Below the pieces are notes generated by a model. The model searched no databases. It was given only the letters and a program-made list of their open reading frames with translations, and had not been told where the DNA came from. 32,672 bases of DNA from an uncultured Clostridium sp. (GTDB lineage: Bacteria; Bacillota_A; Clostridia; TANB77; CAG-508): contig CANCZH010000011.1 of NCBI GenBank assembly GCA_947382445.1, positions 1 through 32,672 on the forward strand, written 5' to 3'. Each line of letters starts with the position of its first letter. Position 1 is the first letter of the stretch. Shown here in pieces: positions 1 through 8,727 of this stretch. Made by a program: the position numbers and the translations under genes.

Positions 1-236
1 GAGAACCAGAAGTTAGAGCATGGACAATAAAAATAGGAACAAAAGCACCACAAGCTGCTGGAAAAATCCATTCAGACATAGAAAGAGGATTTATAAGAGC
101 AGAAGTAGTTTCATATGATGACTTAATAAGAGAAGGTTCAATGAATGGAGTAAAAGAAAAAGGACTTATGAGACTAGAAGGAAAAGAATATATAATGCAG
201 GATGGAGATATAGTACTATTTAGATTTAATGTATAA
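1..236 (+). CDS. ychF: Ribosome-binding ATPase YchF, C-terminal end (partial)
   Basis: The reading frame is open from the window edge and ends in TAA at 234-236. The visible 77 residues match the C-terminal TGS-type domain of the YchF/OLA1 family: [20 protein letters not shown], then the [10 protein letters not shown] block, and the typical ending in which [12 protein letters not shown] is followed by [13 protein letters not shown]. YchF is a TRAFAC-class P-loop ATPase of the cytosol that binds ribosomes and is linked to stress responses. The nucleotide-binding domain lies upstream, outside the window. The next gene's start codon follows the stop by about 10 bases, so the two are probably cotranscribed. 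Identity rests on the C-terminal domain alone but is highly characteristic. Confidence 0.92.
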   Translation, partial: EPEVRAWTIKIGTKAPQAAGKIHSDIERGFIRAEVVSYDDLIREGSMNGVKEKGLMRLEGKEYIMQDGDIVLFRFNV

Positions 237-246
237 TGAGGAATAT

Positions 247-1284
247 ATGAAAAAATTTTTAAAATTCATATTATTAATGATTACATATATAGCAATAACA
301 CTAATTATATTGATAAAATTAGACTACATACATATAGAATTTATAAATCCCCAAAAAGATGTAAATGAATATATAGATAATGGACTTAAGTTAGAAGATA
401 CATCATTTGATACATCTATTGGAAAACTAGATAGATTTTATTATGAACAATTAGATGACATTGCAAAAGAAATATATGATACAATAATAAATAATATAGA
501 AAAAATAAAAACTGGAACTGCAGAAATAAAACTTCCAGAGCACAAATTTGATGAAATATTAAAAAAAGAAGATGGAATACAAATATTAACTAAGGAATAC
601 CAAAATGCAGTAGACAGTGTAAGATATGACAACATGGATTTGTTTTATATAGATTTCACCAAAATGGCATTAAGAACAACAACATATACAAGAGGAAAAA
701 ATAAGACATATGAAATATATTTATCACCAATGGAAAATAAAGAAAATTATTTAGAAGACTATATTAATAGTGAACATATAGATATATTATTAGATAAAGT
801 AGAAACTAAGAAAAAACAAATATTGGAAAATGTTAGTGGAACAAATTATCAAAAAATACAATATATACATAACTGGCTAATAGATAATATTAAATATGAT
901 ATTACATATTCAAAAAATAATAACAGAAATATTTATGGGACATTAATAGAAAATGAAGTAGTATGTGAAGGATATGCAAAAGCCTTCAAATACCTATTAG
1001 ATGAATTAGAAATACCATGTATAATAGTTTCAGGTCAAGCAATAAATTCAGAAAATATGCAAGAAAACCATATGTGGAACTATGTTCAAATAAATGATAT
1101 TTGGTATGCAGTAGATGTAACTTGGGATGACCCAATAATTATAAATGGAAACAAATTGTCAGATGAATCAAGATACAAATATTTTTGTCAAGGAGATAAC
1201 ATAAATATCAACCATTTTATAGAAAACAAAATAACAGAAAATGGACAAGAATTTCAATATCCAGAACTATATCATAAACAATAA
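247..1284 (+). CDS. Membrane-anchored transglutaminase-like (papain-fold) domain protein
   Basis: I chose ATG 247 (345 aa) because a GAGG Shine-Dalgarno core sits at 238-241; an upstream in-frame ATG at 229 overlaps the ychF end and lacks one. The N-terminus has a short Lys-rich stretch followed by one hydrophobic segment (about residues 6-24), a signal anchor or uncleaved signal, so the bulk is probably extracytoplasmic. The C-terminal third is a transglutaminase-like core with a plausible catalytic triad, numbered from 247: Cys240 in VVCEGYAKAFKYLL, His275 in NHMWNYV and Asp290 in YAVDVTWDDP. Such domains occur in bacterial surface proteins acting as proteases or cross-linking enzymes, often on cell-wall material. 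The middle region (about residues 40-190) is not recognised. Substrate unknown. Confidence 0.85.
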   Translation: MKKFLKFILLMITYIAITLIILIKLDYIHIEFINPQKDVNEYIDNGLKLEDTSFDTSIGKLDRFYYEQLDDIAKEIYDTIINNIEKIKTGTAEIKLPEHKFDEILKKEDGIQILTKEYQNAVDSVRYDNMDLFYIDFTKMALRTTTYTRGKNKTYEIYLSPMENKENYLEDYINSEHIDILLDKVETKKKQILENVSGTNYQKIQYIHNWLIDNIKYDITYSKNNNRNIYGTLIENEVVCEGYAKAFKYLLDELEIPCIIVSGQAINSENMQENHMWNYVQINDIWYAVDVTWDDPIIINGNKLSDESRYKYFCQGDNININHFIENKITENGQEFQYPELYHKQ

Positions 1285-1300
1285 ATAATATAGATAGAGC

Positions 1301-1432
1301 AGAGTTCACAAAAGAAACAAGTAGTACTAGATAAAAAAATTAAAAAATACCGCAGTGTACATGTGTACATGAGGATATTTTTTAAATTTTTTAACGAAGT
1401 AATACGAAGTTTATTTTGCGAACGAAAGGAGA
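1301..1432 (+). promoter_or_regulatory. Candidate structured leader upstream of miaB (copy A of a shared element)
   Basis: The 154-base gap before miaB is collinear with the region before clpP (29744-29864). Blocks AGAG (1301), CAAGTA (1318), AGGAT (1372), AGTAA (1398) and TTATTTTGCGA (1411) recur there at almost identical spacings. A hairpin TGTAC/GTACA (1356-1360 with 1365-1369) lies just before AGGAT; the clpP copy has a hairpin of different sequence at the same place. An outer AT-only arm pair (about 1335-1348 with 1375-1389) could also fold. The strong AAAGGAG for miaB ends the element. The function is unknown; a cis-acting RNA or a dispersed intergenic repeat both fit. Confidence 0.45.
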
Positions 1433-1438
1433 ATTAAA

Positions 1439-2740
1439 ATGAAGTACTACATAACAACCATGGGCTGCCAACTAAACGAAAACGACTCAGAAAAAATTGC
1501 AGGAATAACAGAAAATATGGGATACGAAAAAACAGAAAAACCAGAAGAAGCGGACCTAGTAATATATAATACATGCTGTGTAAGAGAAAATGCAGAAGAA
1601 AAACTATTTGGAAAATTAGGAGAATTAAAAAAACAAAGAGAAGAAAAAGGAACAATTATAGCAATTGGTGGATGTATGATGCAAGAACCACACATACTAG
1701 AAAAAATAAAGCAAAGCTATAATTACACAGACATTGTATTTGGAACACATACATTGCACAAATTTGAAGAAGATTTAAAAAAGGCAATAGAAGAAAGAAA
1801 AAAAGTAAGAGACGTAATAGATATAGATGGAGAAGTAATAGAAGACTTACCAATAAAAAGAAACGATAAATATAAAGCCTCTGTAACAATAATGTATGGT
1901 TGCAACAACTTTTGTTCATATTGTATAGTTCCATATGTTAGAGGAAGAGAAAGAAGTAGAAAACCAGAAAAAATATTAGAAGAAGTAAAAATACTTGCAG
2001 AAGAGGGATATAAAGAAATTACATTATTAGGTCAGAACGTAAACTCTTACAATGGAGGAGATGGATACAAATTTGCTAATCTTCTAAATGATGTGTGTAA
2101 AATAGATGGAATAGAAAGAATAAGATTTATATCACCACATCCAAAAGATTTTACAGATGATGTAATAGAAGCAATAGCAAACAACGAAAAAATTGCTAAA
2201 GTAATACATTTACCATTACAATCAGGTAGTTCTGAAGTTTTAAAAGTAATGAATAGAAAATACACAAAAGAGCAGTTTTTAGAACTAGTAGAAAAAATGA
2301 AAAAAAGAATACCAAATGTAGTATTCTCAACAGATATAATAGTAGGTTTTCCAGGAGAAACAGAAGAAAATTTTGAAGATACACTAGATGTTGTACAAAA
2401 AGTAAACTTTGAACAAGTATATATGTTTATCTATTCTAGAAGAATAGGAACAGTTGCAGACAAAATGGAAAATCAAATACCAGAAGAAATAAAACATCAA
2501 AGATTTGATAGATTGAAAGACTTGTATGATAGCAGAGTATCAGAAAATAATCAAAAATATATTGGAACAATACAGAAAATACTTGTAGATGGATATAGTA
2601 AAAATGACAACAAAATACTAACAGGAAGAACAGATACAAATAAAGTTGTTAATTTTGAAGGAACAGAAGATTTAATAGGAAAAATGATTAATATAAAAAT
2701 AACAGAAGAACACAAGTGGTATTTAAAAGGAGAAATATAA
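1439..2740 (+). CDS. miaB: tRNA-2-methylthio-N6-dimethylallyladenosine synthase MiaB
   Basis: This 433-residue radical-SAM methylthiotransferase adds the 2-methylthio group to i6A37 of tRNAs reading UNN codons. The UPF0004 domain has the three ligands of the auxiliary 4Fe-4S cluster, Cys10 (TMGCQLNENDSE), Cys46 (NTCCVRENAEEK) and Cys79 (GGCMMQE). The radical-SAM motif CxxxCxxC is Cys155/Cys159/Cys162 in YGCNNFCSYCIVPYVRGRER, a form typical of MiaB rather than MtaB or RimO. A TRAM domain occupies about residues 370-433. The start is supported by AAAGGAG at 1426-1432. mutS begins 4 bases after the stop, so miaB and mutS form an operon, an order also seen in other Firmicutes. The gene is intact. 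Confidence 0.97.
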   Translation: MKYYITTMGCQLNENDSEKIAGITENMGYEKTEKPEEADLVIYNTCCVRENAEEKLFGKLGELKKQREEKGTIIAIGGCMMQEPHILEKIKQSYNYTDIVFGTHTLHKFEEDLKKAIEERKKVRDVIDIDGEVIEDLPIKRNDKYKASVTIMYGCNNFCSYCIVPYVRGRERSRKPEKILEEVKILAEEGYKEITLLGQNVNSYNGGDGYKFANLLNDVCKIDGIERIRFISPHPKDFTDDVIEAIANNEKIAKVIHLPLQSGSSEVLKVMNRKYTKEQFLELVEKMKKRIPNVVFSTDIIVGFPGETEENFEDTLDVVQKVNFEQVYMFIYSRRIGTVADKMENQIPEEIKHQRFDRLKDLYDSRVSENNQKYIGTIQKILVDGYSKNDNKILTGRTDTNKVVNFEGTEDLIGKMINIKITEEHKWYLKGEI

Positions 2741-2744
2741 GAAA

Positions 2745-5358
2745 ATGAAAGAACAAGTATTATCATTATCACCAATGATGCAACACTACATGGAAAAAAA
2801 AGAAGAATACAAAGACTGTATACTATTTTATAGATTAGGCGATTTTTATGAAATGTTTTTTGATGATGCACTTACAGCATCAAGAGAATTAGAAATAACA
2901 TTAACAGGAAGAGCGTGTGGACAAGAAGAAAGAGCTCCAATGTGTGGCATACCTTTCCATGCAGCAGAAATGTATATTTCAAAATTAATAGCAAAAGGAT
3001 ATAAAGTTGCAATATGTGAACAATTAGAAGACCCTAAAAATGCAAAAGGAATAGTAAAAAGAGATGTAATTCGTGTAGTTACACCAGGAACAGTAATTGA
3101 AAGCAATTTATTAGAAGAAAAGAAAAATAATTTTATAATGTCAATTGTAAAAAAAGGATTATTTTTTGGAATAGCAGTATGTGATGTAAGTACAGGAGAT
3201 TTCTTTGCAACACAAATAATAGAGAATAATAATTTTGAAAAATTATTAGATGAAATTGCAAGATTTATACCATCTGAGATAATTTGCAATCAAATGATGT
3301 TTGAATCAGAAAAAGAAATATCAAGAATAAAAGATAGAATAAATGTATGTATATCAAATTTAGAAGAAGAAAGTTTCTCAGAAGAAATTGAAATTTTGCA
3401 AAGAATATATACAATTGAGAATCAAACTGATAGTTTATTAAAAGACAATCTTTTTGCAGTATCAGCAATAAATGGACTAACAACATATCTAAATGATACA
3501 CAAAAAATAAAATTGGATCATATAAACACAATACAATTATACAAAACAACAAAATATATGGCATTAGACATATCTGCAAGAAGAAATCTAGAACTAACAG
3601 AAAGAATGAGAGATAAATCTAAAAGAGGAACTCTACTATGGGTTTTAGATAAAACAGCAACATCTATGGGAGGAAGAATGCTAAGAAGATGGATAAATGA
3701 TCCATTAGTAGATGTAAAAGAAATAAATGATAGATTAAACTCAGTAAAAGAATTAAAAGAAAACATGATTTTAAGAGGAGATATTTTAGAATCATTAAAT
3801 AAAGTATATGATATTGAAAGATTAGCAGGAAAAATAGCATATGGAAATGTAAATGCAAGAGAACTAATATCATTAAAAAGCTCATTAAGCAAATTACCAG
3901 AAATAAAATTAGAATTAAGTCAAACGCAAAGTCCTCTATTGAAAAAGCTATATGAAGATTTAGATGAATTAAAAGATATAACAGAATTAATAGAAAAATC
4001 AATAATTGATGAACCACCAATTTCAGTAAAAGAAGGCGGAATAATAAAAACAGGATACAATAGTGAAATAGATGAATGTAGAAAAGCATCAGTAGAAGGA
4101 AAAAGCTGGCTTGTAAACATCGAAGCAAAAGAAAGAGAATTAACAGGAATTAAGAACTTAAAAATAGGATATACAAAAGTATTTGGATACTATATAGAAG
4201 TAACAAAATCATTCTTAAGTCAAGTACCAGATAGATTTATAAGAAAACAAACTCTAACAGGAGCAGAAAGATTTATTACAGAAGAATTAAAATCAATTGA
4301 AGATAAGGTATTAGGTGCAGAAGAAAAGATAGTTAGCTTAGAATATGACGAATTTGTAAAAATAAGAACACAAATATCTTCACAAATAGAAAGAATACAA
4401 AAATCATCAAACGTAGTTTCTATATTAGATGTACTAAATACATTTGCGAGTATTGCAGAAGATTATGAATATACTATGCCAATTGTAGATGATAATGATG
4501 AAATACTTATAAAAGATGGACGTCATCCAGTTATAGAAAGAATGATAGACAGAGGAAGTTTTGTAGAAAACGATACATACCTAAATAGAAGAGATGACAG
4601 ATTATCAATTATTACAGGACCAAACATGGCAGGAAAATCAACATATATGAGACAAGTAGCATTAATAACATTAATGGCACAAATAGGCTGTTTTGTTCCA
4701 GCATCATATGCAAAAATAGGAGTGGTAGACAAAATATTCACAAGAGTAGGAGCTTCAGATGATTTAAGTATGGGACAAAGTACATTTATGGTTGAAATGG
4801 CAGAAGTAGCAAACATACTTAAAAATGCTACAAAAAATAGTTTAGTAATATTAGATGAGATAGGAAGAGGAACATCAACATATGACGGTTTAGCAATAGC
4901 TTGGGCAGTAGCAGAATACATTGCTGATATAGAAAATTTAGGTTGTAAAACACTATTTGCAACACATTATCATGAATTAACATCACTAGAAGAAAAACTA
5001 GATCGGAGTAAGAAATTATCAAATAGCAGTTAAAGAAAAAGGAGAAGATATAATTTTTTTAAGGAAAATTATTCCTGGTGGAACAGATGAAAGCTATGGA
5101 ATACATGTAGCTAAACTAGCAGGAGCTCCTAATAAAATGTTAATAAGAGCAAATGAGATATTGAAAACTTTAGAAAAGAAGGTTAAAATAAAAGAGAAAC
5201 AGAGCCAAGAAGAAAAAAAACAAGTATCTGGTCAACTAGATATGTATAACTATAAATTAGCAGATATAGCAACAGAAATAGACAAAATTGATATAAATGA
5301 ACTAACTCCAATAGATGCACTAAATGCTCTTGTAAAAATAAAAGAAAAATTAAAATAG
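2745..5358 (+). CDS. mutS: DNA mismatch repair ATPase MutS, reading frame broken by +1 at a CGG codon
   Basis: MutS recognises base mismatches and small loops and starts repair as a sliding-clamp ATPase. The mismatch-binding F-x-E is in [11 protein letters not shown] near residue 33. Walker [10 protein letters not shown] is at residues 625-633 and Walker B LDE at 703-705, followed by [10 protein letters not shown], then [15 protein letters not shown]. In the zero frame the protein stops at 5033 after 762 residues. The conserved C-terminus ([37 protein letters not shown] and a coiled-coil tail) continues in the +1 frame to 5358. Ignoring the C at 5004 gives one 870-residue MutS, the normal family length. 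Without the shift, the end of the ATPase domain and the dimerisation tail would be lost. Either a real mutation, an assembly error or translational frameshifting is possible. Confidence 0.9.
5001..5007 (+). other. Apparent +1 frameshift site in mutS: GAT-CGG-A
   Basis: The zero frame reads CTA GAT CGG AGT AAG and stops nine codons after CGG. Skipping C5004 gives GAT GGA GTA AGA AAT TAT, Asp-Gly-Val-Arg-Asn-Tyr, which fits the conserved MutS segment (commonly L-x-G-V-x-N-x) without insertion or loss of residues. CGG is otherwise unused in the host-like genes of this window. The same CGG-A configuration breaks the glucoamylase gene at 7922. Confidence 0.7.
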
Positions 5359-5370
5359 GAGGAATATTAA

Positions 5371-6684
5371 ATGAAGTGTCCAAAATGCAATGAAGAAATT
5401 GAAGATAATGCAAAATTCTGCACAAAATGTGGAGTTAATATTCTAGAAGAAAAAGCTAAAAAAGCGGAAGAAGAAAGAAGAAAGCAAAAAGAACTTGAAA
5501 TAAAGGAAAAAGAAGCTGAAGATAAAAAACGTTTAGAAGAAATTAGAAAACAAGAAGAACAAAAAAAAGAAGAAGAAATGAAAGAAGCAGAAAAAGCAGA
5601 AGCAATAAGAAAAGCAAAAGAAGAAGGAATAGAATTTGAAATAATAGACAAAAAAACAGAAGAAAAAATAGAAACAAAAAAAGAGCAAAATGAGCCAAAA
5701 GAAAAAAATAAGCAAGAAAAGAAAAAGAAGATAAAACTAAAAAAGAATATATTCCAAGTATTATTAAATAAAATAATATTTATGATAATTATAGCAGCAA
5801 TAATAATTGGTGGAGTATACTATTGCCATACACAAAATATGTTACCAGAATTTGCAGAAAAAGAAGTTGGAGATTTTGAAAAAAAAGTACAAAATATAAT
5901 AAAATTAAATAAAGAAATAAAAGAAAACAATAATAAAAGTGAGAAAACAGAAACTAAAAAAGAATGGGAAGTAGATCCAGAAATAGAAGCTGATAACATA
6001 AAAGACTTAAACAAAGAAGTTTCAATAATCGTAAAACAAAATAAAGAAGGACTAATAGATAATAAAACTGGAAAAGTAGTATTAGAGCCTAAATATACTG
6101 CTATTTTTGATATAGAATATTATGAAAATGGAAAAACAGAAATAGACAAGAAAAAAGGAATAGTAGTAAAAGACATTGAAAAATATTATGTATTAGATGA
6201 AAGATATCAAATTGGAGCAGAAGTTACAACAATAATACCTACTGAAGGAGAGGCATATTTTTATGACCATCACAATTCAATAGTATATGCTAGTAATAAT
6301 GCATCAGAAACGGCAAAAATAAAACAAACTAAAGAAAAAAATTTAAAAGTTTGTACAGATATAGACTTAGTGACAACAGACGGAACAGTTGCAAAAGATA
6401 ACGACTTACCTGAGAACTTTATTATTGATTTCTCAAAATCAAAACTAGGAACAAAAGGATATTGTGATACTTCAAAAGGAGAACTTGTAATAAACTGTGA
6501 TTATGATGAAGCAAATGAATTTTCAGAAGGATTTGCTGCTGTAAAATCAAATGGAAAGGCTGGAATAATAGACGAAAAAGGAAATAAAATAGTAGAATTA
6601 AAATACAATCAAACAAGAAGTGTGCACAATGGATTAGCATTTGCAGAAAAAGATGGAAAATGGGGAATATTAAAAATTAAATAA
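5371..6684 (+). CDS. Zinc-ribbon, coiled-coil, single-pass membrane protein with WG (KWG) repeats
   Basis: This 437-residue protein starts with a zinc ribbon, Cys3/Cys6 and Cys17/Cys20 (CPKC and CTKC), followed by a Lys/Glu-rich, probably coiled-coil stretch to about residue 125. One transmembrane segment (about 133-151) follows. The distal part contains WG-repeat-like units: NKEGLIDNKTGKVVLEPKY, GFAAVKSNGKAGIIDEKGNK and the final GLAFAEKDGKWGILKIK. The topology suggests a cytosolic zinc ribbon and an external repeat domain. Zinc-ribbon membrane proteins of this kind are common in Firmicutes; WG repeats are thought to bind other macromolecules. AGGAGG lies 8 bases before ATG 5371, and the gene follows mutS by 12 bases. 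No precise function can be given. Confidence 0.85.
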   Translation: MKCPKCNEEIEDNAKFCTKCGVNILEEKAKKAEEERRKQKELEIKEKEAEDKKRLEEIRKQEEQKKEEEMKEAEKAEAIRKAKEEGIEFEIIDKKTEEKIETKKEQNEPKEKNKQEKKKKIKLKKNIFQVLLNKIIFMIIIAAIIIGGVYYCHTQNMLPEFAEKEVGDFEKKVQNIIKLNKEIKENNNKSEKTETKKEWEVDPEIEADNIKDLNKEVSIIVKQNKEGLIDNKTGKVVLEPKYTAIFDIEYYENGKTEIDKKKGIVVKDIEKYYVLDERYQIGAEVTTIIPTEGEAYFYDHHNSIVYASNNASETAKIKQTKEKNLKVCTDIDLVTTDGTVAKDNDLPENFIIDFSKSKLGTKGYCDTSKGELVINCDYDEANEFSEGFAAVKSNGKAGIIDEKGNKIVELKYNQTRSVHNGLAFAEKDGKWGILKIK

Positions 6685-6725
6685 TATAAAAACAAAAGAT
6701 AAAGGCCGTAAAAGGAGGATGTTAA

Positions 6726-6917
6726 ATGGAAGATTTCATACTTAGAATTGTAGGAGTTTTATGTGTAACGATTATTGCATGTACAATAATAATAACAAGA
6801 AAAGATGACATAGATGTAGCAGCAGTAGTGATTGCTGCATTGCTTGAAATATTAGCATTTTTAATAATATATTTTCCAAAAGATTTGATAATTTCAATTT
6901 TTTCAAAATTTATATAG
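6726..6917 (+). CDS. Small two-helix membrane protein, unknown function
   Basis: The 63-residue product has two predicted membrane helices, about residues 5-23 and 29-50, separated by a short charged loop (TRKDDID), and an amphipathic end. A strong AAAGGAGG lies 7 bases before the ATG, and codon use matches the neighbours, so it is a real gene rather than a chance frame. It follows the WG-repeat protein gene by 41 bases, and a strong hairpin terminator follows it, so it is the likely last gene of the miaB-mutS transcription unit. I do not recognise a family. Confidence 0.72.
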   Translation: MEDFILRIVGVLCVTIIACTIIITRKDDIDVAAVVIAALLEILAFLIIYFPKDLIISIFSKFI

Positions 6918-6940
6918 GTTAATACATAAAGATGCTTTAT

Positions 6941-6982
6941 AAAATGGATGGTACTATTTAGATAGCCATTCATTTTATTTTG
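6941..6982 (+). terminator. Rho-independent terminator after the miaB-mutS unit
   Basis: An 11-bp stem AAAATGGATGG (6941-6951) pairs with CCATTCATTTT (6966-6976) through one G-U pair, and T-rich ATTTTGT follows. It ends the transcript containing the zinc-ribbon and small membrane protein genes. Confidence 0.75.
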
Positions 6983-7045
6983 TAAATATTTCCATAGAAA
7001 AAATATTATAAAATGCTAATATAAATATAAGGGGTGTTGGCAAGT

Positions 7046-8291
7046 ATGAGAATATTAAAAAGATATGGAAATGACTTATTATTAAAAGAATTAAGAAAAA
7101 GTTATACTTTTTTCATCAAAGAGGCAAATTTAGATGAAAAAAGTAATGGATATGGATTAATAAGAGATAAAAACAAATATGCAGATGAAGTAGCTAGTAT
7201 TGCGTCAGTTGGATATGGATTAGCAGCACTAATAATAGGAGTAAATAGAAAATGGATTAGCTATAAAAAAGCATATATAAGAGTAAATAAAACATTAGAT
7301 ACATTTATAAATAACGTAGAAAATCAAAATGGTTTTTATTACCATTTTATTAATATGAAAACAGGAAAAAGAGAATGGAACTGCGAGATATCAATAATAG
7401 ATACTGCAATTTTTATATGTGGAGCGATAACAGCAGGAGAATTTTTTGGTAGCGAAATAAAAGAAAAAGCAGAAAAACTATATAAAAAAATTAATTGGGA
7501 ATGGTATAGAAATAAAGAAAACAACTACTTCTATATGGGATATAAACCAGAAACAGGATTCTGGGGGGAATGGGATATGTATGCAGAACAACTTATTGTC
7601 TATATTCTAGGAGTAGCATCACCAACATATCCAATTAATAAAGAAATGTATGACGACATGAAAAAAGAAAAAACTAATTATGAAGAAATAGAAGATATAA
7701 TATACACATACTGTGGCACGTTATTTACATATCAATTCTCACATGCCTGGATAGATTTTAGAAATAGAATAGATGATAATGGAATAAATTGGTTTGAAAA
7801 TTCCAAAAAAGCCACTCTTGCAAATAGAAAATATTGCATAAACAATATGGATAGATTCAAAACATTTGGAGAAAACTCGTGGGGGTTAACACCATGTATT
7901 GGGCCAGATGGATATTCAGGACGGATATGGGGCAGCACCTAGTTTATCAAATTTATTAAGAGAAAATGATGGAACAATTACTCCATGTGGACCAGCAGGC
8001 TCAATAATATTTACACCAGAATTAAGCATAAAAGCATTAGAAAACATGTATAATAATTTTCCAAAACTATGGGGAAAATATGGATTCAAAGATGCATATA
8101 ACTTAGAATACGGAGAATGGTATTCAGATGAAGTAATAGGAATAGATAAAGGAATATCAATGATAATGATAGAAAATTACCTATCTGAATTAATATGGAC
8201 GAATTTTATGAAAAATAAATATATTCAAAAAGGACTAAAAATGTTAAGCATAAATTTAATTAATGAAAAAACTAATGTTAGAAGCAAATAA
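7046..8291 (+). CDS. Glucoamylase-family protein (PF10091-like), reading frame broken by +1 at a CGG codon
   Basis: The N-terminal frame runs to TAG at 7942, and a second frame continues to 8291. Joined by a +1 shift at 7922 they make one protein of about 414 residues. Family features, from memory of glucoamylase-like (alpha/alpha-toroid) proteins, are VASIASVGYGLAALIIGV near the N-terminus, FWGEWDMYAEQL in the middle, then NSWGLTPCIGPDGYSG before the break. After it come YGAAPS, DGTITPCGPAGSIIFTPE, LWGKYGFKDAYNLE and GIDKGISMIMIENYLS. No signal peptide is visible, so a cytosolic glycan-processing role is inferred. ATG 7046 follows an AAGGGG(TG) site; GTG 7034 and TTG 7037 are alternative starts. 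The gene lies alone between two terminators. Confidence 0.82.
7919..7925 (+). other. Apparent +1 frameshift site in the glucoamylase gene: GGA-CGG-A
   Basis: The zero frame reads TCA GGA CGG ATA TGG and reaches TAG at 7940. Skipping C7922 gives GGA GGA TAT GGG GCA GCA CCT, restoring a frame that runs 122 codons further with clear family motifs. If the family spacing Y-x-x-Y-G holds here, deleting all four bases CGGA fits even better; an alignment is needed to choose. The configuration matches the mutS site at 5004. Confidence 0.7.
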
Positions 8292-8319
8292 TAAGAATTT
8301 GCAGATAGCAATAAAGTTA

Positions 8320-8362
8320 GGTTAAAGACAACTAAATTATGAGTTGTCTTTAACCATTTTTA
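8320..8362 (+). terminator. Rho-independent terminator after the glucoamylase gene
   Basis: A perfect 14-bp stem GGTTAAAGACAACT (8320-8333) pairs with AGTTGTCTTTAACC (8342-8355) across an 8-base loop, followed by ATTTTTA. Confidence 0.88.
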
Positions 8363-8384
8363 CATAATATAAAATGGTTGACTA

Positions 8385-8413
8385 TTGAAATAAAAAAGTA
8401 TAAAAAGTATAAT
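8385..8413 (+). promoter_or_regulatory. Sigma-A-type promoter before the deleted gene remnant
   Basis: TTGAAA (8385-8390), a 17-base spacer and TATAAT (8408-8413) lie 28 bases before the ATG at 8441, which also has a strong GGAGGAG. The expression signals remain intact although the gene behind them is not. Confidence 0.65.
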
Positions 8414-8440
8414 AAGAAAAAACGATTGGAGGAGTAATAT

Positions 8441-8657
8441 ATGGTACAAAATGATAAATATAAATTTGTAGCTGTTATTAATGAAAAAATATAAATTTGT
8501 AGATTTTTTAGAATCAATGACAGGAGATACATATGCCGAACAACTAGAAAAAACTAAACAATTAGGAGAAGAAGAACATAATTATTTTGGTTTATTAGGA
8601 TTTGGAGAAATAGAAAAAATAAATCCAATTACTAAAAAGCTTTCATTATATAGATAA
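8441..8657 (+). pseudogene. Internally deleted remnant, probably of a DUF2000-type gene
   Basis: ATG 8441, with GGAGGAG six bases upstream, encodes MVQNDKYKFVAVINEKI and then stops at 8494. In another frame ATG 8481 opens 58 residues containing KFVDFLESMTGDTYAEQLEK and GLLGFGEIEKINPITKKLSL, ending at 8657. From memory, both pieces resemble the two ends of DUF2000-family proteins (start KYKFVAV-N-KI; end with an MTxxTYxEQxExTK segment and a TKKxSLxR tail). The middle, perhaps 80 residues, is missing. An identical 16-mer AAATATAAATTTGTAG occurs at 8456 and 8487, one in each piece, so loss by recombination between short repeats is plausible. The 58-residue frame could alternatively be a small real gene. 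Confidence 0.55.
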
Positions 8658-8727
8658 TCTACAATATAAAAAAGAAAAGTTAGAAGAACATTATTAAAAA
8701 ATTGATAAAAATAGGAGAAGTAAAATT

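Noticed and set aside
1335..1390. T-box-like or riboswitch reading of the miaB leader (ACCGC motif)
   Set aside because: The T-box consensus around ACCGCG and a specifier loop are not present; only ACCGC matches by chance.
3664..4128. Long minus-strand open frame inside mutS (154 codons), and many similar minus-strand frames in other genes
   Set aside because: They are Leu/Ile/Phe-rich mirror translations of A-rich coding strands, lack ribosome sites and overlap clear genes.
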